A stretch of 48,023 bases of DNA, taken from Deltaproteobacteria bacterium (GTDB lineage: Bacteria > Myxococcota_A > Polyangia > JAAYKL01). The stretch lies in the NCBI GenBank assembly GCA_030595125.1, contig JAUVDV010000040.1:1-48023 (forward strand), in the 5' to 3' direction. Position numbers and translations under genes: made by a program. Positions 7,643 to 15,160 of the stretch are shown here, one piece after another; within the stretch, counting starts at the first letter, position 1, and each line of letters starts with the position of its first letter. Under the pieces are notes generated by a model. It saw only the letters and a list, made by a program, of their open reading frames with translations. It was not told the origin of the DNA and ran no database searches.

Positions 7643-8296
7643 ATGCTTTTTCGCCTGCTGAGCGCCTGCCTGATCTCCCTGTACGCTGCCACGGCTGCGG
7701 CAGGGCAAGAGGAGGCCGAGGCTTCGTCAAAGGACGCAGGGTCCGAGGCCAAGTCCGAAAAGAAGACCACCGACTGGCGCAACAATTCCGAGTTGAAGCG
7801 TCGTCCCGGTTCATATCTGGGCGGTACCATGGCCTACGTTCAATCCCGTGCATGGGCGGAGGAGACCGACGACCATGGCGATCTCAGCTTCGGCCCTCTC
7901 CACACATGGGGAGTGGCATTCAGAGTAGGCGACGCCTTCGCCGACTGGTTCGCTGTCGGGTTTCAGGTATTCCTGACAAATAAAAGATCGGAAGATGAGT
8001 CCATCGGCGCCTTCGAACTCATGCTCGACGCCTCCTTCTACCCGTACAAGGGCCTGGGGATCCGACCCTCGGTCGGTATCGGGCTCGGCTTCGCCTCGGG
8101 AAAGAACGACTGGGAGGTCGGCGGCGGCGGTCCGGCCTGTCTGGCCCTGGCGGTCCTCTACGAATTCCGGGTAACGCGGTTCTTCTCGATCGCGCCGGTC
8201 GTAAATGTCTCCTGGATCACCGGCGAGAACTTCGACGGCCTCTTCATGCTCATAGGAATCGAGTTCACCAAGTGGTTCAAGACCGCCACCGGTTGA
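7643..8296 (+). CDS. Predicted outer-membrane beta-barrel protein
   Basis: A 218-residue exported protein with a clear signal peptide (LFRLLSACLISLYAATAAAG), a charged Glu/Lys-rich linker (about 22-50), then alternating amphipathic strands rich in Gly and aromatic residues (YLGGTMAYV, FADWFAVGFQVFL, GLGIRPSVGIGLGF, FSIAPVVNVSW). It ends in a strand close to the C terminus, as expected for a small 8-stranded barrel. No exact family is recognised. The ATG at 7643 gives the best signal peptide; a GTG at 7631 overlaps the lepB stop (GTGA) and would also fit. It is probably co-transcribed with lepB and overlaps the convergent vanZ-like gene by 20 bases. Confidence 0.75.
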   Translation: MLFRLLSACLISLYAATAAAGQEEAEASSKDAGSEAKSEKKTTDWRNNSELKRRPGSYLGGTMAYVQSRAWAEETDDHGDLSFGPLHTWGVAFRVGDAFADWFAVGFQVFLTNKRSEDESIGAFELMLDASFYPYKGLGIRPSVGIGLGFASGKNDWEVGGGGPACLALAVLYEFRVTRFFSIAPVVNVSWITGENFDGLFMLIGIEFTKWFKTATG

Positions 8297-8663
8297 ACAC
8301 GACAAGACCGATCATCGCGCCGAGCGTTCCCCCTACAACATCTGCAAGAAGATCCCCCACAGAAGCGGTTCGTCCGGGAACGAAGAACTGATGAGTCTCG
8401 TCCAGCGCGCCGAGAACCAGGACCATGGCGAATACCACGACAATCAAAAAGAGACGACCACGTGGAGGACGCTTCCAATTGGCGAGCCATCCGGTCAGCA
8501 GGAATCCCACTGGCAGATACTCAACCGCATGAATGAGTTTGTCCCAGATCTTCAGGCCGAAATCCTGGAAGAACGAACCGGAAATATGGGAGAGAACAAA
8601 GATGGCCGCTACGTATAGCGCAACCGCCCCAAAAAACATTCTCCCTCGCAACCTCGGTGTCAT
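8277..8663 (-). CDS. VanZ-like family membrane protein
   Basis: A 128-residue integral membrane protein with four hydrophobic segments (about 8-27, 46-61, 70-87, 104-123). It has the VanZ-like signature: DKLIHAVEY (41-49) and DETHQFFVPGR (88-98), followed by Asp104 and Asp108. VanZ gives low-level teicoplanin resistance in enterococci, but most relatives have no known role, and resistance should not be assumed. Its ATG overlaps the miaB stop as ATGA, which indicates translational coupling with miaB. The 3' end overlaps the outer-membrane barrel gene on the opposite strand. Confidence 0.88.
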   Translation of the reverse strand: MTPRLRGRMFFGAVALYVAAIFVLSHISGSFFQDFGLKIWDKLIHAVEYLPVGFLLTGWLANWKRPPRGRLFLIVVVFAMVLVLGALDETHQFFVPGRTASVGDLLADVVGGTLGAMIGLVVFNRWRS

Positions 8664-9985
8664 CGGATGGCCGGTTTCCCTTCGAGACTGTGAGAATGAG
8701 CCGCAGTCACCTCCACCTCCACGAGACGTCCCACCAGATCGTCGATGGTACTTCCGTCCGTGGGAACGAAATTGACAATCTGGCTATTCCTGGCGCGCCC
8801 GGAGACCTGCCCCGGCATTCTTCCCTCGTTCGTGACCAGGACCTCCAACTTTGTCCCGACCATCGATCCTCTCCACCGCCGCTCCAGGTTCTCGATGCGC
8901 TCGTGCACCGCGTCCAGGCGCCGAACCTTCTCGTCTTGTGGCACATCGTCATCGAGGCTCGCAGCCCTTGTCCCCGGTCGAGGCGAGTATTTAAAAGAGA
9001 AGGCCCCGCTGAAACCAACGCGGTCTATCAGGGCGAGTGTCTCCGCGAAGTCCTCGTTCGTCTCCCCCGGGTAACCGACGATCAGATCGGTGGAGATCCC
9101 TATAGCTGGACAGGCCTCACGCAACTTCGAAACAACGAGCAGATAGTCCTCCACGTTGTAGCGGCGCCCCATCCTTGAGAGGATGCGGCTGGAGCCCGAC
9201 TGTACGGGAAGGTGGATGGACTCACATAGACTCCTCAGTCTGCCGAAGGACGAAGTGACATCCGGCGTCATATGCCTCGGGTGGGGAGACGTGAAGCGCA
9301 ACCGCTCGAGGCCCTCCACTGAATCGAGGCGCCGCAGGAGTTCCGCAAAACCCACTTCGCCGCTCTGGTAGGCGTTGACCTTCTGGCCGAGCAGAGTGAC
9401 CTCCACAACGCCGCTGGCAACCAGGCCCCTGACCTCCGACTCCACATCCTCGATCGGTCTGTGGCGCTCCGGACCTCGAACCGTGGGCACAATGCAATAG
9501 GCGCAACGCTCCTGACATCCCTTCATTATTGTCACGAATGCAGTGGCCTCGCGCCTCGACGTTCCCGGCCCCGGGGTCAAGAAGTCCTCCGGGCGTCCCC
9601 GATCAAAACCCGTCAGAACGAGAGTATCTTCCCGCAACTTCACTTCTTCGACCAGTTCGACCAGCTGTCCGTAATGATCTGGAGCAATGACCATATCAAC
9701 TCCGGGAATCAGGTCGAAAATGCGCTCGCCTTCTTGCTGGGCCACGCAACCCACTATCCCCACGATGATGTCGCGCCTCCCCCTCTTCAACTTCCTGAGG
9801 CGACCCGTCTCCGAGATGGCCTTGTGCCAGGCCTTCTCCCGAATGGTGCAACTATTGATAAGAGCGACATCGGCCTCACGAGGATCGACGGTCATGGTGT
9901 AACCTGCAGATCTGAAAATCTCCTCGATCCGGCGGGAATCGTGGACATTCATCTGGCAGCCGAATGTCTTGACGTATAGTTTCAT
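8660..9985 (-). CDS. miaB: tRNA-2-methylthio-N6-dimethylallyladenosine synthase
   Basis: Radical-SAM methylthiotransferase that adds the 2-methylthio group to i6A37 of tRNAs reading U-starting codons. The N-terminal UPF0004 domain supplies three cluster ligands, Cys10 (FGCQMN), Cys46 (NSCTIREKA) and Cys80 (VGCVAQQ). The radical-SAM cluster ligands are Cys157, Cys161 and Cys164 in GCQERCAYC. A C-terminal TRAM domain (about 370-440) binds tRNA. The NSCTIREKA context is typical of MiaB rather than MtaB or RimO. At 441 residues the length is normal. The ATG at 9985 starts MKLYVKTFGCQMN. A vanZ-like gene is coupled downstream. The gene diverges from the PilZ gene. Confidence 0.96.
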   Translation of the reverse strand: MKLYVKTFGCQMNVHDSRRIEEIFRSAGYTMTVDPREADVALINSCTIREKAWHKAISETGRLRKLKRGRRDIIVGIVGCVAQQEGERIFDLIPGVDMVIAPDHYGQLVELVEEVKLREDTLVLTGFDRGRPEDFLTPGPGTSRREATAFVTIMKGCQERCAYCIVPTVRGPERHRPIEDVESEVRGLVASGVVEVTLLGQKVNAYQSGEVGFAELLRRLDSVEGLERLRFTSPHPRHMTPDVTSSFGRLRSLCESIHLPVQSGSSRILSRMGRRYNVEDYLLVVSKLREACPAIGISTDLIVGYPGETNEDFAETLALIDRVGFSGAFSFKYSPRPGTRAASLDDDVPQDEKVRRLDAVHERIENLERRWRGSMVGTKLEVLVTNEGRMPGQVSGRARNSQIVNFVPTDGSTIDDLVGRLVEVEVTAAHSHSLEGKPAIR

Positions 9986-10123
9986 TGCGAAAGTATTTGT
10001 CCTATTTAGATGCTCCGGTCAAATCAGGACAGTTTCTCGGCCGGAAATCTCGCCAGACTGGATATCCAAGTACTAAATGAGATATATTGCTTTTTTGGTG
10101 TCTTCTGCGAAAAGAGTAATGCT

Positions 10124-10522
10124 GTGGTCGATAATGACGACAATAGAAGAGGAAACCCCCGGGCTCTCATAGAGTTAAAGGTAGAGTATCGGCGCCTCAA
10201 TACGTTTTTTGCGGACTACACCAGGAACATCAGCAGAGGCGGCACGTTCATAAAGACAAACAAACCCCTGGATATCGATACGGAGTTTCTCTTCAAACTC
10301 CAAATCCCCACTCTCGAGGAGCCCATCGTCCTCAAGGGCAAGGTGCAATGGGTCGTCACACCGGAAGAGGCGACGGAAGATACACCACCCGGAATGGGGA
10401 TCAAGTTTCTTTACGAGGACGGGATCCGACGCGGCGATATCGAAACCAAGGTGGAACGCCTGATGATCGACAGCCTGGGCAATCACGTTTACAACAAGCT
10501 CATTCGCCAACACCCCAAGTAG
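10124..10522 (+). CDS. PilZ domain protein, TIGR02266-like
   Basis: A small c-di-GMP receptor-type protein (132 residues from this start). The PilZ fingerprint is present: the RxxxR switch as R9-G-N-P-R13 and the second motif NISRGGTF (35-42), followed by beta strands (DTEFLFKLQIP, LKGKVQWVV, GMGIKFLYED). This spacing recalls the myxobacterial TIGR02266 group, several of which affect motility. I chose the GTG at 10124, with AAGAG nine bases upstream, because the domain begins right after it. The open frame continues upstream to 10010, but that part is poorly protein-like. The 138 bases between this start and miaB would hold both divergent promoters; no convincing -35/-10 pair was found there. 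Confidence 0.8.
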   Translation: MVDNDDNRRGNPRALIELKVEYRRLNTFFADYTRNISRGGTFIKTNKPLDIDTEFLFKLQIPTLEEPIVLKGKVQWVVTPEEATEDTPPGMGIKFLYEDGIRRGDIETKVERLMIDSLGNHVYNKLIRQHPK

Positions 10523-10657
10523 CCACCATCCTGACACTCTCTGCACCCCCTGCTCGCAAGCCCCAAAAGAATTAGCTCGTTTGCCTTGACTTGAGGGCGT
10601 CGAGTGGACTAGTTCTCAAGATACCGAAACAATTTGCACCAAGACGAAGAGGTCGCC

Positions 10658-11161
10658 ATGGCAAAACGGGACGTTGAACAGGAAAACGTGAGGATCACCG
10701 ATGTCCCGCCACCGCCCTCGGCAATTCAAAAGGTCGATGACGTTTTCATCGTCGTAACCCAGGCGTTCTGTCCTAACAACCACAACCTGGTTACCGACGA
10801 CAACGAAAAGTTCGACGGCTACCCGGGAATCCGTCTAAAAATCGTCTCCGGCGATCGAACCGGCAATGTGTTTCTCTCACCTTTTCACGGTGACGATTCC
10901 AAGAAAGGCGATCTTGATTGGGAAGACGGCACCCAAATGGAAGTGCGATGCCCCAAATGCAATATCGTTCTTCCAACGCTGGCGAAATGCCATTGCGACA
11001 AGGAAGGCTACGAAGGCGACATCGTCAAGCTCTACCTCAACTCCTCTCTGAATGACAGCCATATTCTGGCCCTGTGCAACGTCTGGGGTTGTCGCAGATC
11101 TCGCACTATCGACAACTGGAACATCATCTCGGAGTATTTCGACGGACAGATCAGCGATTAA
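10658..11161 (+). CDS. Cys-rich putative zinc-binding protein, unknown function
   Basis: I do not recognise this 167-residue cytoplasmic protein. It has seven cysteines: Cys38 in FCPNNHN, Cys98 and Cys101 in a CPKC knuckle, Cys111 and Cys113 in KCHCDKEG, and Cys140 and Cys145 in LCNVWGC. CPKC plus CHC is spaced like a zinc ribbon, and Cys38/His42 may join a second site with Cys140/145. There is no signal peptide or membrane segment. The ATG at 10658 has AGAGG five bases upstream; an in-frame TTG at 10634 is less likely. A -35-like TTGACT lies at 10586-10591 but its -10 is poor. The neighbours are a PilZ protein and an HTH protein on the same strand. Confidence 0.75.
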   Translation: MAKRDVEQENVRITDVPPPPSAIQKVDDVFIVVTQAFCPNNHNLVTDDNEKFDGYPGIRLKIVSGDRTGNVFLSPFHGDDSKKGDLDWEDGTQMEVRCPKCNIVLPTLAKCHCDKEGYEGDIVKLYLNSSLNDSHILALCNVWGCRRSRTIDNWNIISEYFDGQISD

Positions 11162-11247
11162 TTTTTCTCCCGACCATTCAAAACGCAATAACTACCTCAG
11201 ATAGCCACATCCCGCACTTCGCAAATGCGACTTCGCCCGCCAATCTG

Positions 11248-11275
11248 GAATCGTCTCCACTGACGAATCGTCTCC
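11248..11275 (+). repeat. Tandem 11-bp direct repeat next to the HTH-gene promoter
   Basis: GAATCGTCTCC occurs at 11248-11258 and again at 11265-11275, with a 17-bp period; the six bases after each copy are also similar (ACTGAC, CTTGAC). The second copy abuts the -35 of the following promoter. Two direct half-sites upstream of a -35 are typical of a DNA-binding activator such as a response regulator. Confidence 0.6.
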
Positions 11276-11276
11276 C

Positions 11277-11305
11277 TTGACTACTTGGCAGAAAAGCACT
11301 ACTAT
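11277..11305 (+). promoter_or_regulatory. Promoter of the small HTH gene
   Basis: The -35 TTGACT (11277-11282) and -10 TACTAT (11300-11305) are separated by 17 bp. The start point would be near 11312, giving a leader of about 30 bases before the ATG at 11341. Confidence 0.6.
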
Positions 11306-11340
11306 TGTATAAATTTACACTCCCAATGGAAGGGCGAAGA

Positions 11341-11559
11341 ATGACTACCCCCAAGAAGAAAAACCGTGTTCTTTCGGTAAAGGACGTTGCCAAAATGTGT
11401 CAGGTTTCCAACGAAACCATCAGACGCTGGATCCGGAAACACGGGTTGAACGCCTACAACATCACCGGCGGGCTTGCGATAAAAATCCTGGAATCGGATC
11501 TGAAGTCCTTCTCCGAAGAACTAAAGGTATTTGTGGACTGGGACTACCTGGACGAGTAG
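11341..11559 (+). CDS. Small helix-turn-helix DNA-binding protein (72 aa)
   Basis: A single MerR/excisionase-like helix-turn-helix: LSVKDVAKMCQVSNETIRRW (about 11-30), followed by a wing-like stretch (HGLNAYNITGGLAIKI) and an acidic C-terminus. There is no effector or dimerisation domain, so it may be an excisionase-type architectural factor or a small regulator. The ATG at 11341 has GAAGGGCGAAGA upstream. Its promoter region carries a tandem direct repeat (11248-11275) that could be its own operator or that of another regulator. It ends 6 bases from the convergent cyclophilin gene, with no terminator visible between them. Confidence 0.8.
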   Translation: MTTPKKKNRVLSVKDVAKMCQVSNETIRRWIRKHGLNAYNITGGLAIKILESDLKSFSEELKVFVDWDYLDE

Positions 11560-11565
11560 ACACCG

Positions 11566-12279
11566 CTATTCGAGCCGAATAACTGATTCTATCATCACCG
11601 CACTCGTCGGTACATCTTCCATTGTCCCGCTCTCCCGCTCGACACGTTCCGTTTTGACAGATGAAATGGAGTTCACGACCGCCATCCCCTCGTCAACTTC
11701 GCCAAAAGCGGCATATGCGCCATTGAGTTGCGGAACACTGGCGACGCATATGAAGAACTGGCTCGAGGCGCTATTCGGATCGCTGGTACGGGCCATGGAA
11801 ACGACTCCCGGAACATGCTTGAAACCAGGAATGATCTCCAGGGCCACCCGTGAGTCCGCACTCACCCTGACCAGTGAGGCGTCGAATCCGCCTCCCTGGA
11901 TCATGAACCCGGGGATGATCCTGTGGAAAATCTTGTCCGAGTAGAATCCGCTATCGACATAATGCAAAAAGTTATCAACGGTCTTCGGCGCAGCTTTTCC
12001 GTACAAACCAATCACGATTCTGCCCATCGATGTCTTTAGTTCCACACGATGGGTGATCTCAGGTTTTGATGGCACCTCGAGAGGCACCGGCATGGCAGCA
12101 TGTTGGCCCGCAGGGGCCCCTCGCGTGGCTCCTCCCCCCCCCTGCCCCTCGGGGGCCGCAGAAGAACCCTGACCACCGCCACAGGAAACACACATACACG
12201 CCAAACCGGCGACCAGGAATAACAAGCCGCTGAGATGCCGTGCGCTGCGAACGAACGAAAGCCGACGATGCTCGATCAC
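11566..12279 (-). CDS. Cyclophilin-type peptidyl-prolyl cis-trans isomerase, lipoprotein
   Basis: A 237-residue PPIase of the cyclophilin family that speeds proline isomerisation, here probably tethered in the envelope. The N-terminus has a hydrophobic signal (LSGLLFLVAGLAC) with candidate lipobox Cys28 and a second Cys33, then a Gly/Ala-rich linker to about residue 70. The cyclophilin core follows: TSMGRIVIGLYGKAAPKTVDNF, FHRIIPGFMIQGGG, and SQFFICVA. The start is a GTG whose GTGA overlaps the atpE stop, so it is translationally coupled to the ATP synthase genes. The open frame extends further upstream inside atpE but is not protein-like there. The placement after atpE is odd and may be incidental. 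Confidence 0.9.
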   Translation of the reverse strand: MIEHRRLSFVRSARHLSGLLFLVAGLACMCVSCGGGQGSSAAPEGQGGGGATRGAPAGQHAAMPVPLEVPSKPEITHRVELKTSMGRIVIGLYGKAAPKTVDNFLHYVDSGFYSDKIFHRIIPGFMIQGGGFDASLVRVSADSRVALEIIPGFKHVPGVVSMARTSDPNSASSQFFICVASVPQLNGAYAAFGEVDEGMAVVNSISSVKTERVERESGTMEDVPTSAVMIESVIRLE

Positions 12280-12599
12280 GGCTTGATCATAATCGCGATA
12301 ATCAAGGCATAAATGACCAGGGACTCGATCAACGCCAGGCCGAGAATCATCGGAGTGAAGATCTTGCTGGCGGCGTTCGGATTGCGGGCGATCCCCTCCA
12401 GCGCCGCAACGGCTGTCTTGCCCTGGGCAAATGCGCCTCCAACTGCAGCGAGGCCGATTGCCAACCCGGCCGCCATTGCCTTCCAACCGATGTCCTCACC
12501 ACCGCCTTCGACGCCTGCCTCCTGGGCGAATACTGTAGACGAAGCAATAAACGTGACCATAGTCACAGTGAGGAAAGTGAATAGCTTGCGAATCTGCAT
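12276..12599 (-). CDS. atpE: F0F1 ATP synthase subunit c
   Basis: Ring subunit of the F0 rotor. Unlike most c subunits it begins with a cleavable-looking signal peptide (about 1-25, ending VFA-QE), then an acidic spacer and two transmembrane hairpin helices (about 40-68 and 80-105) joined by the ARNP polar loop (71-74). The ion-binding carboxylate is Glu92 in IESLVIY. Gln59, Glu92, Ser93 and Tyr97 occupy the positions that coordinate Na+ in Ilyobacter-type rings; the Thr that normally follows Ser is Leu here. I used the ATG at 12599, six bases after GGAGAA, rather than the ATG at 12623. The gene lies between atpB and the cyclophilin gene. Confidence 0.95.
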   Translation of the reverse strand: MQIRKLFTFLTVTMVTFIASSTVFAQEAGVEGGGEDIGWKAMAAGLAIGLAAVGGAFAQGKTAVAALEGIARNPNAASKIFTPMILGLALIESLVIYALIIAIMIKP

Positions 12600-12630
12600 G
12601 TCCGGTTCTCCTTTTGAATCCACTCAGAGA

Positions 12631-13404
12631 TCAATGCTCCTCGTGGGCGATCGCCATCCCGATGTACACAATAGAAAGAATGCAAAAAACTGCCACCTGT
12701 ACAAGACATACCACCACGCCCAGAAGCAGCATGGGGACCGGTACGAGGAACGGCACCAGCAACGTGAACGTGGCCACAACCTTATGATCCGCGAACATGT
12801 TGCCCATGAGACGAACACTCAAAGAGAGCGGTCGTGCCAGATGGCTTATCAATTCGATGCAAAACATTAGCAGCATCAGCGGTAACGCGTACCACTTGCG
12901 GATAGGGCCGAAGAAGTGCGCAAAGTAACCGATGCCGTTATTCTTGACCCCGTAAATATGAGTGGTGAAAAAGATGACGATGGCCATGGCCAGCGTGGTG
13001 TTCAGGTTTGCCGTGGGCGGCTCGAAACCAGGAACAAGGCCCAGCAAATTGGAGAAGAAGATGAGGAACGCGCAGCTCCCTATGAGCGGCAGGAAGAAGA
13101 GCGCCGGCTTGCGATCCATGCTTTTTTCCATGGTGCTCAGGGTGCCCTCGATCATCATCTCGAAAAAGGTGCGAAGAGTGAATCGCCCGTCGGGGATCAG
13201 CGCCTTTTTAATGTTGCTGATCTTGGGATGCACGCTGAGCACGAGCCCAATCAGTAGCAATCCGACAAAGGCAAACGCCACGACGAACTGTATGCTGATA
13301 TCGGCATCATTGGCGTAGGAGGTGCCCAGGGCGTCCTGAAGCTTCAGGCGCCATGCCTGCATGTCGGTGAAAAGCAGATCGAACCACGTCGTGCCGTGGG
13401 GCAT
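12631..13404 (-). CDS. atpB: F0F1 ATP synthase subunit a
   Basis: Stator subunit that forms the ion half-channels beside the c-ring. The 257 residues carry five to six hydrophobic helices. The essential arginine is Arg198 in RPLSLSVRLMGNM, with the preceding ELISHLARPL helix, both diagnostic of the family. A cytoplasmic stretch PDGRFTLRTFFEMMIEG follows the first helix. The stop lies 31 bases before the atpE ATG and the ATG immediately follows the atpI stop, so these are one operon. Confidence 0.97.
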   Translation of the reverse strand: MPHGTTWFDLLFTDMQAWRLKLQDALGTSYANDADISIQFVVAFAFVGLLLIGLVLSVHPKISNIKKALIPDGRFTLRTFFEMMIEGTLSTMEKSMDRKPALFFLPLIGSCAFLIFFSNLLGLVPGFEPPTANLNTTLAMAIVIFFTTHIYGVKNNGIGYFAHFFGPIRKWYALPLMLLMFCIELISHLARPLSLSVRLMGNMFADHKVVATFTLLVPFLVPVPMLLLGVVVCLVQVAVFCILSIVYIGMAIAHEEH

Positions 13405-13785
13405 CTACTGTTCCTCCCTCAGAGCCGCGTTGCCCTGCGTCAGGGCCTGGTGCGCGGACCGTGCCAGGATACCCAGAACCAGAGAGGAAAGCCCTACCAA
13501 AAAAGCGATCGGTGACACACTTCCGGTACCCATCACCAGAGCGACAGCCACCAGGATACCGATGGTCTTGATAGCGAGGAAAACCCCGAAACGTTTTTTG
13601 TTTCCCGTTGCCGCCATGCGAACGCCCACCCACCTGAAGCCGAGCCAGTTGAATGCTGCCAGCACCGAGCCCGCGAGCGCACCGAGGAAGATGGGAATGT
13701 CCCAGAAGAGTGTGGACGAAACGGTGATCACCGCGCCCCACAGGAACACGTATAAATCAATCTTTTCTAGAAGACGGCGTTCCAT
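13405..13785 (-). CDS. atpI: ATP synthase subunit I (AtpI family)
   Basis: A 126-residue membrane protein with four hydrophobic helices (about 11-27, 29-47, 65-85, 89-106). Position directly before atpB and the general pattern match the AtpI/ATP-synt_I family, which helps c-ring assembly or Mg2+ supply in other bacteria. Sequence conservation in this family is low, so the assignment rests partly on context. The ATG at 13785 lies inside the 3' end of the preceding atpZ-like gene (29-base overlap), suggesting coupling. Confidence 0.8.
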   Translation of the reverse strand: MERRLLEKIDLYVFLWGAVITVSSTLFWDIPIFLGALAGSVLAAFNWLGFRWVGVRMAATGNKKRFGVFLAIKTIGILVAVALVMGTGSVSPIAFLVGLSSLVLGILARSAHQALTQGNAALREEQ

Positions 13786-14053
13786 TACCGCTCAACATCC
13801 TCTTTGCGGACCTCGCCGCGTCGTAAATCGCCTTGGCCGCAGCGCCCAGGCCCAGAGCAAAGCCGACCCAAAAAAACACGGGCTCCGTATCCAACCAATC
13901 GTCCAGATACTGTCCTCCGACAATGCCGATGAGGACCGCAATGCCCATCTCCAGACCGACGGCCCCATACCGGGTCGCCTGCCTCCACATCTTCTTCTCG
14001 GAGAGGTCCGTGTGCTCCTCCAGATGGAGAATAACTCCATCAAAAAAAGACAA
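13757..14053 (-). CDS. atpZ: AtpZ/AtpI family protein
   Basis: A 98-residue protein with two membrane helices (about 30-50 and 58-75) of the ATPase_gene1 (AtpZ) type: RYGAVGLEMGIAVLIGIVGG, then YLDDWLDTEPVFFWVGFALG. In some bacteria AtpZ with AtpI forms a Ca2+/Mg2+ channel linked to ATP synthase. The start is a TTG at 14053 with GGGAG about ten bases upstream. A methionine at residue 22 is an alternative that would begin closer to the conserved part. First gene of the F0 group; F1 genes and the b subunits are not in this window. Confidence 0.82.
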   Translation of the reverse strand: MSFFDGVILHLEEHTDLSEKKMWRQATRYGAVGLEMGIAVLIGIVGGQYLDDWLDTEPVFFWVGFALGLGAAAKAIYDAARSAKRMLSGNGTPSSRKD

Positions 14054-14134
14054 TTTCGTTCATCTCCCGTCTAGCATAAGTGCCATTAACGGTCAACAAG
14101 GACCTCCCATAACAGGCCATAAAATAACGAGATT

Positions 14135-14677
14135 TCAGTGGTTTGATGTGTCCACGGAAGGAGACGGATGGAACCTTCGACCAACGAGTCCGCCGATGGC
14201 GCCGATGCCCAGACCGAACACCACTATAGCGACGACCTTGACGATCGTCGCGCCACTCGTCACGGCCATAATCAACATACCGGCGCTGCACGCCAGCGCT
14301 CCGTCCTTGATATTGCCCGAGAGGCGACCCACCGCAACACCAACCGCTAATGGAATGAAAAAAAGCAGGACGACCAGGCTGATGATGACACCCATGTTGT
14401 CCAGGAGAATGGAGAGCACCTCGTCTTCTTCCGTGTCGAGGCTCTCCATCGCCTTCTCGTCTTCCTCGTCCGTGAGATCCTGGCGCTTCTGAATCTCACC
14501 CGCCCTCTCCATCGCTTCCGTCAGTCCGTCGTTCGGAGCAATGACGTACCTTGCGATCAGAAGCTCACCGATGGACACCAGCCCCCATAATATTATCGCA
14601 CCGGCGGCTATCCAGCGGATGTTGAATGCGCGCCTTATCGGCTCTCGTTCAATTTCGTTCACGTTGCTTTGACTCAA
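14135..14677 (-). CDS. Membrane protein of unknown function (180 aa)
   Basis: I do not recognise this family. Hydrophobic segments lie at about 22-44, 94-118 and 129-166, the last long enough for two spans rich in Gly/Ala. Between the first and second is an acidic, helix-prone loop (LTDEEDEKAMESLDTEEDE). The TTG start overlaps the stop of the HIT gene as TTGA. It sits between the HIT gene and the F0 genes on the same strand, with 81 bases before atpZ. A role linked to ATP synthase is possible only by context. Confidence 0.7.
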   Translation of the reverse strand: MSQSNVNEIEREPIRRAFNIRWIAAGAIILWGLVSIGELLIARYVIAPNDGLTEAMERAGEIQKRQDLTDEEDEKAMESLDTEEDEVLSILLDNMGVIISLVVLLFFIPLAVGVAVGRLSGNIKDGALACSAGMLIMAVTSGATIVKVVAIVVFGLGIGAIGGLVGRRFHPSPSVDTSNH

Positions 14678-15021
14678 CCCATGGGCCGCATGTCGCGACC
14701 ACCCATAATGTGCAGATGCAGATGAAACACGACCTGCCCTCCTGATTTCCGGCAGTTGATGACCTGTCTGTAGCCCGTCGCGCCGATTCCCTTTTCCCGC
14801 GCGATCTCCACGGCCACGAGCATCATCTTGCCAAGCATCTCCTTGTGGCGCTCCTCGACGTCGTCCAGGGTTTCTATGTGTTCTTTGGGGATCACCAGAA
14901 AGTGCACCGGCGCCGCCGGGCTGGCGTCCTCGAAGGCAAGCAGGTCATCATCCTCGTAGAGCTTCTGCGCGGGAATCTCGCCCCTGACGATCTTGCAGAA
15001 AATACAGTCGGTGGTGTTCAT
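14674..15021 (-). CDS. HIT family (histidine triad) nucleotide-binding protein, HINT type
   Basis: A 115-residue HINT-like hydrolase that cleaves purine nucleoside phosphoramidates. The histidine triad is H100-L-H102-L-H104 followed by IMGG; the N-terminal CIFCKIVRGEIPAQ and the VHFLVIPKEHIETL segment are standard for the group. Length is typical. The ATG at 15021 is used; GAGG lies about eleven bases upstream. The coupled downstream gene encodes a membrane protein and then the F0 genes follow, so this may be the first gene of that operon. Confidence 0.93.
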   Translation of the reverse strand: MNTTDCIFCKIVRGEIPAQKLYEDDDLLAFEDASPAAPVHFLVIPKEHIETLDDVEERHKEMLGKMMLVAVEIAREKGIGATGYRQVINCRKSGGQVVFHLHLHIMGGRDMRPMG

Positions 15022-15105
15022 GGAAATACTAACCTCACTCGTAGAATTCCGTAGAAAGTATCCGTAAGCCGTAATCTACCTCACCTCAAGAAAAAGTCAT
15101 CCGGC

Positions 15106-15134
15106 TTGTTTCCAGGTTACGTCCATAGTAGAAA
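15106..15134 (+). promoter_or_regulatory. Weak candidate promoter for the 61-residue protein
   Basis: TTGTTT (15106-15111) and TAGAAA (15129-15134) are 17 bp apart and lie about 27 bases before the ATG at 15161. Three of six and four of six consensus bases match, so this is tentative. The HIT gene diverges from the same 139-base gap. Confidence 0.3.
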
Positions 15135-15160
15135 ATGAGAGCACGTGAAAGGACAGCGTC

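Noticed and set aside
8277-8663. Antibiotic resistance by the VanZ-like protein
   Set aside because: The family is broad and mostly of unknown function; no other glycopeptide-resistance gene is present.
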